Shown in pieces: positions 1 through 6,762 of a DNA stretch of 64,000 nt. The notes below the pieces were generated by a model, which ran no database searches, had not been told where the DNA came from, and saw nothing but the letters and a program-made list of their open reading frames with translations. The position numbers were made by a program, and so were the translations under genes. Each line of letters opens with the position of its first letter. The stretch's first letter is position 1. Source of the DNA: Bog-473 sp963836605 (GTDB taxonomy: Bacteria > Actinomycetota > Acidimicrobiia > Acidimicrobiales > RAAP-2); the NCBI GenBank assembly GCA_963836605.1, contig CAWIKB010000009.1:1146646-1210645 (forward strand). Direction: 5' to 3'.

Positions 1-66
1 CCCGAAGCGCTCCGACGTCTCCGCTGATGGCCGATGTGTCCGCGCCAACGTCTCCGCCGCTCCGTA

Positions 67-131
67 TAGCTTCAGTCCATCGTCCTAGGCGCCTATCTGG
101 GTAGACCGAAGCTATGTAGACCGAAGCTACA
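67..131. repeat. Direct and inverted short repeats upstream of vapBC
   Basis: Two tandem copies of a 15-base unit (102-116 and 117-131, core TAGACCGAAGCTA) lie about 60 bases before the vapB start. A one-mismatch inverted copy of the core is at 67-77. Repeated half-sites beside a toxin-antitoxin promoter could be a binding site for the VapBC complex. The repeats are seen directly; the role is inferred. Confidence 0.45.
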
Positions 132-164
132 CAGCGGGATGCAGTTCGGCCTGCCCCTCTGTAC

Positions 165-196
165 ATGCATGGTTGCATGATACAATGCATATATGC
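165..196 (+). promoter_or_regulatory. Putative leaderless vapBC promoter with palindromes
   Basis: A -10-like TACAAT (181-186) ends six bases before the vapB ATG at 193, and no Shine-Dalgarno sequence precedes that ATG. This is the arrangement expected for a leaderless transcript, common in actinobacteria. The perfect palindrome GCATATATGC (187-196) overlaps the start codon, and further ATGCAT/TGCAT elements lie at 165-180. A palindrome over the transcription start is a typical place for autorepression by a VapB-type protein. No convincing -35 was found. Confidence 0.45.
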
Positions 197-438
197 CTAA
201 GACCGTGCAGATTAGGGACATCGATGACAAAACGTATGCCGCGTTGCGTCGTCATGCCGCCTCTGCTGGCCTGACCGTGCCCGAGCTGCTCCGGCGTGAG
301 GCAGCCCGTCTGGCCAGTCGCCCCAGTGTCGAGGAGTGGTTAGAGCGGACACGGCGGCGCGCCGCGTCGACCACTCGAGCAGAAGTGACCCAAGCCCTCG
401 ACGAACAGCGCGGCCCGTGGCCCGATGCTGGTCGTTGA
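193..438 (+). CDS. vapB: VapB-family antitoxin (ribbon-helix-helix type)
   Basis: An 81-residue protein. Its first 45 residues fit the FitA/VapB ribbon-helix-helix class: a short basic N-terminal strand (MPKTVQIRDID) followed by two helices around 'YAALRRHAA' and 'VPELLRREA'. The N-terminal domain would bind operator DNA. The C-terminal tail (about 50-81, with 'VEEWLERTRRR') would block the toxin active site. It overlaps the following PIN-domain gene by 14 bases, so the pair is translationally coupled. The ATG at 193 seems right because a -10 hexamer ends just before it. Family assignment rests on fold pattern and partner rather than a unique motif. Confidence 0.8.
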   Translation: MPKTVQIRDIDDKTYAALRRHAASAGLTVPELLRREAARLASRPSVEEWLERTRRRAASTTRAEVTQALDEQRGPWPDAGR

Positions 439-823
439 CGCGTCGTGCCTCTATGAGGTGCTGACCGGAACTCCACGCTCCGAGGTGATCCGTGAGCGGC
501 TGGCCGCCGATGCCGATCACGGCGCTCCCCATATCGTCGATGTCGAAGTCCTGAGCGTCATCCGGCGCCACCTGATGCTGGGCAGATTGGATGCCACCGC
601 GGCCCAGCAGGCGGTCGACGACTTACGCGACTGGCCCGCCGAACGGTTCGGTCACCGCAGTCTTCTCGAACGGGCGTGGGAGCTGCGTACCAAGGTGCGG
701 GCTTGGGATGCTATGTACGTGGGCCTCGCTGAGGCTCTGAGGGCCACGCTCATCACCACTGACGCGCGACTAGGACGGGTGGGCGGGCTCGATTGTCGTA
801 TCGAGGTATTCGACCACGAATGA
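425..823 (+). CDS. vapC: VapC-family PIN-domain ribonuclease toxin
   Basis: A 132-residue PIN domain, normal length for VapC. The acidic metal-binding residues are in place: D5 in 'MLVVDAS', E41 in 'VDVEVLSV', D95 in 'AWDAMYV' and D113 in 'TTDARL'. Such toxins cut RNA, often tRNA or rRNA, with bound Mg/Mn and are held inactive by the cognate antitoxin encoded just upstream. The start lies inside the vapB reading frame. No target can be predicted from sequence. All catalytic residues are intact, so the toxin should be active. Confidence 0.9.
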   Translation: MLVVDASCLYEVLTGTPRSEVIRERLAADADHGAPHIVDVEVLSVIRRHLMLGRLDATAAQQAVDDLRDWPAERFGHRSLLERAWELRTKVRAWDAMYVGLAEALRATLITTDARLGRVGGLDCRIEVFDHE

Positions 824-856
824 GCTCGGCGAGCGGGTCTGGTCATCGCGCGGTGC

Positions 857-1915
857 TCACCACTCGCTGAGCGCGGCGGCCCTGACCGACGTGGCATCGA
901 GATCCCCGGCCTCGACCGCATCACGGCGATGGCCCACCGAGGGGTCGATCCACACGTACCGGGTGCCGCCAAAGCGCGCCGGCCCGAAGACCGAGTTTCC
1001 GACCGGTTCGGGTGCCTGCTCCATCAGACGGAGCGCGTCGAGCAGGCCGCGGGGATAGCGCACCGCCGATGCGGCCACGACGTCCGCTCGATACTCCCGG
1101 CCCTTCCCCACGCACCGGCGCAGCACGCTCTCGCCCCCGAATCGAGCCAGGACGAGGCCGACCACGGCAACGGCGTTGTCCTGGCGCTTCACGTGGGCCA
1201 GCTCATGGGCCACCACCCCTTCGAGCTCAATGGGGCCCATCGTCTCCAGCAGTCCCGAGGTGACGACCAGCGCCGCCGTAGTGGCATCGCGCCCGAGGGC
1301 ACACGCATTCGGCACGGCATCCCACACCACGTAGAGATCCGGCATGCGCAGCCCGAAGGTGGCGCACAGCCCCTCCGTCACATTGGTCAGCCGTGGGTTG
1401 TCCCGCTCCGCCAGGGGCACCGCGCCTACTCGCCGCAAAGCCCAGTTCGGCGCCATCCGCCACAGGGCGAACGCCTTCGCCGCCCACAACACGACGAACA
1501 CCACGGCGCCGATCACCAACGAAACCACCAATCCGACGATGACGCCGATGAGCAATGCCGGAACCAGCGCAGTCAGGGTGCACAACCCGACCGCACGACG
1601 CCGGTTGGCCGCGATCTCGTCGGGCAGCACCTGGGTGGCACCGAGTCCGGGCTCGATGACCATCGGGGCCAACGCCTCGGGTGCCACGGCCACGGCCCGC
1701 GCCGATCCGCCGCGGTTACGACTCGAGGATCCACCACCCGATCGGGACTGACCGCCACCTCTGCTGTTACCCCCGCCACCGCCACCACTGCCGCCGCTGC
1801 GGTTCCGATTGCGGTTGCGGTTCCGGTTGCCGTTCCGATTGGGCCCGCCCACGCTGCGGTTGCCGCCACCGCCTCCCCTGGGTGAGGAGCCGGCCTTCTG
1901 TGGTTGTTCGGGCAT
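857..1915 (-). CDS. M48-type membrane zinc metalloprotease with Arg/Gly/Asn-rich N-terminus
   Basis: A 352-residue protein in three parts. Residues 1-75 are low complexity, made of Gly, Arg, Asn and Ser with an (RN)n run. Residues 105-150 hold two hydrophobic segments. Residues 165-352 carry the protease domain, with the zinc motif HELAH at 237-241 and a likely third ligand E274 in 'GREYRAD'. HtpX/M48 proteases degrade misfolded membrane proteins, and this layout matches. The RGG-like head is unusual for the family and resembles RNA-binding or phase-separating tails; its role is unknown. No close operon partner: the upstream gene is separated by a strong hairpin. Confidence 0.8.
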   Translation of the reverse strand: MPEQPQKAGSSPRGGGGGNRSVGGPNRNGNRNRNRNRNRSGGSGGGGGGNSRGGGQSRSGGGSSSRNRGGSARAVAVAPEALAPMVIEPGLGATQVLPDEIAANRRRAVGLCTLTALVPALLIGVIVGLVVSLVIGAVVFVVLWAAKAFALWRMAPNWALRRVGAVPLAERDNPRLTNVTEGLCATFGLRMPDLYVVWDAVPNACALGRDATTAALVVTSGLLETMGPIELEGVVAHELAHVKRQDNAVAVVGLVLARFGGESVLRRCVGKGREYRADVVAASAVRYPRGLLDALRLMEQAPEPVGNSVFGPARFGGTRYVWIDPSVGHRRDAVEAGDLDATSVRAAALSEW

Positions 1916-1940
1916 GGAACGGCCTAGCTTACCGGGCCGG

Positions 1941-1967
1941 GTACTCCGGGCCGAAGCCCCGGAGTAC
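1941..1967 (-). terminator. Terminator-like hairpin
   Basis: A perfect inverted repeat, GTACTCCGGG at 1941-1950 against its complement at 1958-1967, with a 7-base loop. It lies 10 bases past the stop of the LAFTG protein gene and just before the M48 protease start, both on minus. There is no U-tract, so termination is likely but not certain. Confidence 0.55.
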
Positions 1968-1976
1968 GCCCCGGAC

Positions 1977-2567
1977 TCAGTAGTCCGAGGCGCGCCGCCG
2001 GGTGAGGGTCAAGATGAGGAACCCGAGGGCCAAGAGGGCGAGTGCCCCGATCACCATGGCCATGATGTCGGCCCCGGTGAAGGCCAGGCCCGAGGAGGCC
2101 GCGGCGGCCGAGCCCGGTGCGGTCGCGGCCAAGCTCGATGGGCACGTGGTGGTCAAGAGGGTGGTGGCCACGTTGGTGCCGCCCGCCGGGTTCTTCCCGC
2201 TGGCCACGAACGAGTTGACTGCACCACAGGTGGTGGCCACCGCCGGGCCCCCGTTGAGGGAGATGTTCCCGTTGGTGTCGGTGAAGGTCTCGACGAAGAT
2301 GCCCGAGCCCGGCGCGGTGGCGATCGAGTAGGCGTGGCCGTTCAGGGTGATGGTGATGGTCGAGCCCGGAGCGAAGGTGCAGGTGACGGTCACCGTGACC
2401 GTGCCGCCCACGGTGATGGGCTGGCTAAAGGAGCACGACGTGTTGATGTTGGGCGGTGGGGGGTACCCCGGCGTGACCGCCCCGGCCGTGCCGGCCGTGC
2501 CCGTGAGGGCGAACAGGCCAATGCACATTGCACCCACCATGGCAGCGATAAATCGAAGTCTTCGCAT
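1977..2567 (-). CDS. Secreted protein with LAFTG sorting signal
   Basis: About 196 residues. The ATG at 2567 is preferred over an upstream in-frame start because GGAGG sits five bases before it and a clean signal peptide follows (RRLRF, then hydrophobic residues to about 30). The mature region is rich in Thr, Val and Gly, with paired cysteines and beta-sandwich-like strands. The C-terminus has 'SGLAFTGAD', a hydrophobic helix and the basic tail 'TRRRASDY', which is the layout of a cell-wall sorting signal. LAXTG is the motif recognised by class E sortases of actinobacteria. The same signal ends a second protein at 28173-28745. No sortase is encoded in the window. Function of the exposed domain is unknown. 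Confidence 0.75.
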   Translation of the reverse strand: MRRLRFIAAMVGAMCIGLFALTGTAGTAGAVTPGYPPPPNINTSCSFSQPITVGGTVTVTVTCTFAPGSTITITLNGHAYSIATAPGSGIFVETFTDTNGNISLNGGPAVATTCGAVNSFVASGKNPAGGTNVATTLLTTTCPSSLAATAPGSAAAASSGLAFTGADIMAMVIGALALLALGFLILTLTRRRASDY

Positions 2568-2747
2568 TCCTGTACCTCCTTCACGGCAATCCGAACCGCC
2601 CACCCGCTGCAGGCGATTGAGCACGACACAGCATGCGCCACGGGTCTTTGCCAACGTGAGTCATCCATAGTGCCACACCGACGTCCCCGTCGTGTTCCTT
2701 TCGGGTCTGACCTGGGGATATCCTGAGATTCCGTGCTTAGCGAGGCG

Positions 2748-3860
2748 TCAGTGGAAACCCCGGATGCCCCGTTCGTACACATCGACGTAGCGCTCGGCCA
2801 AGTGGTCCATTGACCATCCCTGGGCGTACACCTCAGCCGCCTTCAATGCCTCGGGGGACGACATCCCACTCCCCTCAGCTGCATCGGCGAGAGCCGCGCC
2901 GAGGGCCCGGGCCAGCGCCACCGGGTCGCCGGGTGGGACCAGCGCGGCATGGCCCCCGGCCGCCGAGCGGTACCCGTCGATGTCGGACGCCACCACGGCG
3001 CAGCGGGCCGCCATGCCTTCGAGTAACACCATGCCGAACGATTCGCCTCGAAGGGATGGCGCACACAGGACGTCGGCCTCGACCGCCCGCGCGGCCACTT
3101 CCTCGTCGCTCAGCAGGCCCAGCCAGTTGACGCGGTCGGACTCGGGGTGACGTCGCCGTTCAACCTCGGTGGCCGGTCCGCTCCCGGCCAGCCACAGCAC
3201 GGCAGGGCGCTCCACCAACGCAAAGGCATCGAGCAGGATCCCGACGCCCTTGCGGGCTTCATGGCGCCCGAGGAAGAGCACGGTGGGCCGATCAGTGTGT
3301 GCCGTGGGTGCTGCGGAGGGTGCGGGCGCGGCGAACCGTTCCATGTCGACGCCGTTGAAGAGGACCTCGTACTCGCCGCCGGCGGACTTGCTCGCGGTAT
3401 CCCGGGCTGCTTCGGACACGGCCACCCGCACCTGTAAGCGCCGGCCCACCAGTTGAGCCAAGGGTCGCAAGACCGGCACCCATCGGCTGACACCGGCCCG
3501 GTGGAAGGTCCCCACCATGGGTAGCGGGTCGGTCAACAGCGGACCGTAGGACGCGAGGGGCGCCAGCGGCTCATGGATGTGCAGGACGTCGAAGTGACCA
3601 CGCCGCACATAGCGTTCTGTCCGCAGCGACGCCATGGGCGAGATGGTCACCGGTGCGACCGAGCCGTTGGAGCGGATGCCGGTGGGTCGGCCGATCACCA
3701 CCACCTCCTCATCACCTTTCACCCGCTCCCCCTCGTCCTGAGGGCCGAGGATGGTGACCTCGTGCCCCAACCGGCGCAGGGCCCGGGACAGTCCGAACAC
3801 CTGGCCCTGTACGCCGCCGGGACGCGACAGCGCATAGGGCGAGAGCATGGCGATCTTCAT
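2748..3860 (-). CDS. pimA: Phosphatidylinositol alpha-mannosyltransferase (PimA-like GT4)
   Basis: A 370-residue GT4 (GT-B) glycosyltransferase that would transfer mannose from GDP-mannose to phosphatidylinositol on the cytoplasmic membrane face, the first step of PIM synthesis. Visible: the N-terminal 'RPGGVQGQ' loop (13-20), H120 in 'GTFH', nucleotide-contacting R199/K204 in 'GRHEARKG', and the E-x7-E motif E273/E281 in 'GESFGMVLLE'. Length matches mycobacterial PimA. It follows patA and pgsA on the same strand, the standard gene order. The start ATG at 3860 is the last in a series of four ATGs spaced exactly 20 bases apart (see the repeat at 3855-3934), so expression probably depends on translational coupling from patA. 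Confidence 0.88.
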   Translation of the reverse strand: MKIAMLSPYALSRPGGVQGQVFGLSRALRRLGHEVTILGPQDEGERVKGDEEVVVIGRPTGIRSNGSVAPVTISPMASLRTERYVRRGHFDVLHIHEPLAPLASYGPLLTDPLPMVGTFHRAGVSRWVPVLRPLAQLVGRRLQVRVAVSEAARDTASKSAGGEYEVLFNGVDMERFAAPAPSAAPTAHTDRPTVLFLGRHEARKGVGILLDAFALVERPAVLWLAGSGPATEVERRRHPESDRVNWLGLLSDEEVAARAVEADVLCAPSLRGESFGMVLLEGMAARCAVVASDIDGYRSAAGGHAALVPPGDPVALARALGAALADAAEGSGMSSPEALKAAEVYAQGWSMDHLAERYVDVYERGIRGFH

Positions 3861-3934
3861 GGGTGGTCACCCGGCTTCATGGGTGGTCACACGGCTTCAT
3901 GGGTGGTCACCCGGCTTCATGGGCGATCACTCGG
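3855..3934 (-). repeat. Four 20-bp repeats forming a chain of overlapping mini-ORFs between patA and pimA
   Basis: Four tandem 20-base units (3915-3934 diverged, then 3895-3914, 3875-3894, 3855-3874). Read on minus, the patA stop overlaps an ATG (ATGA, 3920-3917). That ATG opens a 7-codon ORF, MKPGDHP (3920-3897). Its stop overlaps the next ATG, giving MKPCDHP (3900-3877), then MKPGDHP (3880-3857), whose stop overlaps the pimA ATG at 3860. Each unit carries an SD-like GGTGA six bases before the next ATG. The 20-base period equals seven codons plus stop minus the 4-base overlap, so every copy adds one complete stop-start step. Sequence facts are certain; the regulatory role is inferred. Confidence 0.9.
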
Positions 3935-4825
3935 CCAGTTGGGCTGATAGAGATGCCATTGCTCGGGATGGCGCCGGATCATGCCTTCGAAGACGGTGGC
4001 CAGGTCCTGGGTCACCCGGGCCACGTCCCCACGCAAGGAGCCCCTTCGAGTCGTATCGAGTGGCTGCTCCACCAAACCGGTGTGCCAATTTCCCGGGCCG
4101 GCGTAGACCGCCGTCGGAAGGAGGGCGGCGCCGGTCCGAAGCGCCAGGGTGGCCGCCCCTCCGGGCAGCGTGGTCCGCTCCCCGAAGAACTCGACCTCGA
4201 CTCCATTGCCCACCAGGTCCCGATCGCAGACAAGCCCCACCACGGCGCCGCTCCGCAACGCCCGGAGGGTGGCCGGGCCGGACCCGTCCCCCAGCGGCAC
4301 CGCGGTCAATCCCATCTCGGCCCGTTGCGCCAGGAACCACTCGAAGAGCTCCGGCGGGTCGATGCGTTCGACCACGGCAGTCATGGGCATGTCCTCGAGG
4401 GCCAGCCAGGCGCCACCCCACTCCCAGCTCCCCAGATGGGGCAGGGCCAGGACCACACCCCGACCACGGGATTTCGCTTCCCGCAGAGTTTCCTCACCCC
4501 GCCCGAACGACATACGGGCCCGCACCACCCCCGGACTGGTGTACGGCAAGCGCGCGCCGTCGACCCAGTACCGCGCGTACTGCACGTACGTGCGGCGACT
4601 CACGCGCCGCACCAGGGCGGGATCTGCCACCACACCGGCGGACTCACTCTCGAGCACGCGTCGCACGTGGCGCTCGTTCATGGCCAGGGCCGGGCCACCT
4701 CGCCGCGACATGACCCGCGCCACCCCTCCGGCCGCGCCTCGGGCGAGAGGCTCGGGAAGTCGCCCCATCGCGGTGGCCAGGCCTCGATACGTCACGTACT
4801 TCACCATCGAACGCCACTCGCTCAC
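3917..4825 (-). CDS. patA: PIM acyltransferase (PatA-like, HtrB/LpxL family)
   Basis: A 302-residue lysophospholipid-type acyltransferase. The catalytic H-x4-E motif is H130/E135 in 'LPHLGSWE', with the fatty-acyl substrate region around 'VCDRDLVGNGVEVEFFG'. In mycobacteria this protein (Rv2611c) acylates the mannose of PIM1/PIM2 at the membrane. It sits between pgsA and pimA, exactly as in mycobacteria. Its TGA is shared with the first ATG of the mini-ORF chain that leads to pimA. About 185 bases separate it from pgsA upstream; those hold only a weak 61-codon frame I do not support. Confidence 0.87.
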   Translation of the reverse strand: MSEWRSMVKYVTYRGLATAMGRLPEPLARGAAGGVARVMSRRGGPALAMNERHVRRVLESESAGVVADPALVRRVSRRTYVQYARYWVDGARLPYTSPGVVRARMSFGRGEETLREAKSRGRGVVLALPHLGSWEWGGAWLALEDMPMTAVVERIDPPELFEWFLAQRAEMGLTAVPLGDGSGPATLRALRSGAVVGLVCDRDLVGNGVEVEFFGERTTLPGGAATLALRTGAALLPTAVYAGPGNWHTGLVEQPLDTTRRGSLRGDVARVTQDLATVFEGMIRRHPEQWHLYQPNWPSDRP

Positions 4826-5010
4826 CGGCCGTAGACCTTTCGACTGGGCCCGAGTGCGACCACTACAACGAGGAGGACGTCATCGGCGACGGTATACACG
4901 ATCTCTGTGATCACCCACTCTGACTCGGTAACCGGATCTCCCGCGCAGCCGCCATCTTGTATGCCCGGATGAGGGAGAGCCGAACTAGGAACGAAGACGA
5001 ACAGCACGGA

Positions 5011-5922
5011 CTACGACGAAGAGGAAGGCCCGCGCGACAGCCGCCCTCGGCCGTTGGATGTGCCACGGGTCGTCGCATGCGTCTTGGATCCACCCCGCGC
5101 CCGCAATCTTCGGCCGGACCGACTGCTCAAGGACTCCTGGCGGCGGGCACGCCAACGCCCCACCGGGGCACCGGTCGTCTGGGCGGCCGCACTGCGGGGC
5201 ACACCGACGCCTTCACGCCAGGTGCGCCAGCGGGATTCCACCTTGCCGTCACGCCAGGCCACCACCCGGCGGCGGGCCCGATCGGCGTGAGGGACCTCGG
5301 CATCGGCAGCCGCGGCCACCGCCGGGGCAGGGGTGACAGCCGGGGCTGAGGCCGCCTTCCACACCTTGACGAACCGCGTCACAGCCGTCACCGAAATGAG
5401 CACCAGCATGATCCACAGGATGGGGACCAGGAAGGCCGAGTTGATGAACCCGATTCCAAGGAGGACCATCCGCTCGGCCCGCTCCATGAGCCCACCCTTG
5501 GCCGACAGGCCGAGCGACTCGGCCTTGGCCCGCTCGTAGGAGACCAGCGCGGTGACGCCCAGTACGGCCAACGGCAAGATGGCCAGATGACCCTCACCCT
5601 GACCGATCATGTACCAGGCCACGCCGCCCATGAGGAGGGCGTCGGCCACCCGGTCGGTCACCGAGTCGAAGAAGGCCCCCCGCACCGAGGAGGTGCCGGC
5701 CGCTTTGGCCACCGGCCCATCGAGCAGGTCGTGCAGGCCGGTCAGGATCAGCAGGACGATGGCGAGATGCAGGTGCCCGGTCGCCACGGCGACCGCGCAC
5801 GCCGAAGCCGAGATCAGCCCGGTTGCGGTGAGGACATCGGCGGTGATCCCTCGTCGGTGGAGAGCCGACCCGACCGGGCCGGTGGTCCGGTCCACGGCAT
5901 CGCGCCAGCGACCGTCAAACAT
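5011..5922 (-). CDS. pgsA: CDP-alcohol phosphatidyltransferase (phosphatidylinositol-phosphate synthase type)
   Basis: A 303-residue membrane enzyme. Residues 1-200 have about six hydrophobic segments and the CDP-alcohol motif D65-x2-D68-G69-x2-A72-K73 ... G82-x3-D86-x3-D90; the usual Arg after Ala is Lys here. Next to patA and pimA it should join CDP-diacylglycerol to inositol phosphate to make the PIM lipid anchor. Residues 205-303 are a long, Ala- then Arg-rich soluble tail not found in typical family members of about 220 residues. RBS GAGGAG lies five bases before the ATG. In mycobacteria thrS-HIT directly precede this gene; here they are 26 kb away, and a promoter-like pair lies upstream (5970-5998). 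Confidence 0.85.
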   Translation of the reverse strand: MFDGRWRDAVDRTTGPVGSALHRRGITADVLTATGLISASACAVAVATGHLHLAIVLLILTGLHDLLDGPVAKAAGTSSVRGAFFDSVTDRVADALLMGGVAWYMIGQGEGHLAILPLAVLGVTALVSYERAKAESLGLSAKGGLMERAERMVLLGIGFINSAFLVPILWIMLVLISVTAVTRFVKVWKAASAPAVTPAPAVAAAADAEVPHADRARRRVVAWRDGKVESRWRTWREGVGVPRSAAAQTTGAPVGRWRARRQESLSSRSGRRLRARGGSKTHATTRGTSNGRGRLSRGPSSSS

Positions 5923-5969
5923 ACGACTCCTCGTGGTGCGCCACCCGCTTTGGGTGAACGCTTCTAGGA

Positions 5970-5998
5970 CAGATACAAAAGTTTATCATTTGGGTAAA
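5970..5998 (-). promoter_or_regulatory. Candidate promoter of pgsA-patA-pimA
   Basis: On the minus strand TTTACC (5998-5993) and TATCTG (5975-5970) are separated by exactly 17 bases, in an AT-rich patch in otherwise GC-rich DNA, about 48 bases before the pgsA ATG. The genes that normally precede pgsA in an operon are displaced here, so a local promoter is expected. Confidence 0.5.
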
Positions 5999-6041
5999 TT
6001 CCCGCTGGGACCGACCCTCACCAGGGAAAAGGAGAGCCCAC

Positions 6042-6663
6042 CTGCCGAAGCAACCGGAGCAGCTCGGACCCTGGGACCCGCTCTCGTTACCTGAGGTTCA
6101 CTCCCTGTTCACCGCGGCCACCTTCATGTGGTGGTTCTCGGGAGGCTGCGCCCTCGACCTCTTCGCAGGACACCACACCCGCGAACATGGCGACGTCGAC
6201 GTGTCCCTCTTCCGGGATGACGCCCCGCATCTCCGCCGCCTCCTCCAGGGGTGGGACCTCCGCCTCGCCCACGCCGGGGTCCTGACGCCCTGGGGGACGG
6301 CGACCATAGAGCCACCGTTCGGCAGCATTTGGTGCCGGCCGACACCCGAGGCACCCTTGGCGCCTGCAGATCCTCTTCGACGAGTGCACATCCACTGCAT
6401 GGGTGTGCCGCCGACACCCCGACCTGCACGTGCCGTTGGCCTCGGCCATCGTTCTCTCGCCGGAGGGCCTTCGCTACCTCAGCCCCGAGATCCAGTTGCT
6501 CATGAAGGCCAAGGACACTCGACCCAAGGACGACGCCGATTTCGCAACCGTGTTCCCCTTCTTGTCCCCGGCTCGAAAACAATGGTTGACCGACGCGCTC
6601 GGGCGGTACTACCCCCGCCATCACTGGGTCCACGCGGCTGCACGCCGGCGCCCCGAGGGGTGA
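6042..6663 (+). CDS. Nucleotidyltransferase resembling aminoglycoside/lincosamide adenylyltransferases (frameshifted)
   Basis: Two reading frames join into one protein of about 205 residues. The first has 'WWFSGGCALDLFAGHH' and 'EHGDVDVSLFRDD', the GG...D-x-D signature of a pol-beta-type nucleotidyltransferase of the AadA2/LinB group. The second continues with 'PEIQLLMKAKDTRPKDDADF' and ends at 6663. Removing one T near 6357 restores a single frame. No ATG precedes the conserved N-terminus: the frame stays open back to a CTG at 6042 with GGAG seven bases before it, while the first ATG is at 6126. The family adenylylates small molecules, sometimes antibiotics, but many members have unknown targets and resistance cannot be claimed. 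Confidence 0.6.
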
Positions 6664-6762
6664 TGACCAGAATGGATCGCGGTCTCGGCAATGTGTCTAC
6701 CCCGATCTCCGGATGTCTACCCGGATGTCCCGATGTCCGATCTACCCCGATGTCCAATTGCC
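6664..6762. repeat. Short GATGTC/TACCCG repeats between convergent genes
   Basis: Between the nucleotidyltransferase stop and the end of the beta-helix gene, short units built on 'CCGATGTC' and 'TCTACCCG' recur five or six times (about 6693-6762), running into the last codons of the minus-strand gene. No stable terminator is obvious. Function unknown. Confidence 0.4.

Noticed and set aside
929..1885. Long plus-strand frame opposite the M48 protease
   Set aside because: Composition is that of an antisense shadow of GC-rich coding DNA; no motifs or RBS, while the minus frame has HELAH and membrane helices.
3855..3934. CRISPR-like array
   Set aside because: The four 20-base units are directly tandem with no spacers; the mini-ORF explanation accounts for the period.
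4822..5007. 61-codon minus frame between pgsA and patA
   Set aside because: No RBS, no recognisable pattern, Val/Ser-rich filler; weaker than expected for a real small protein.
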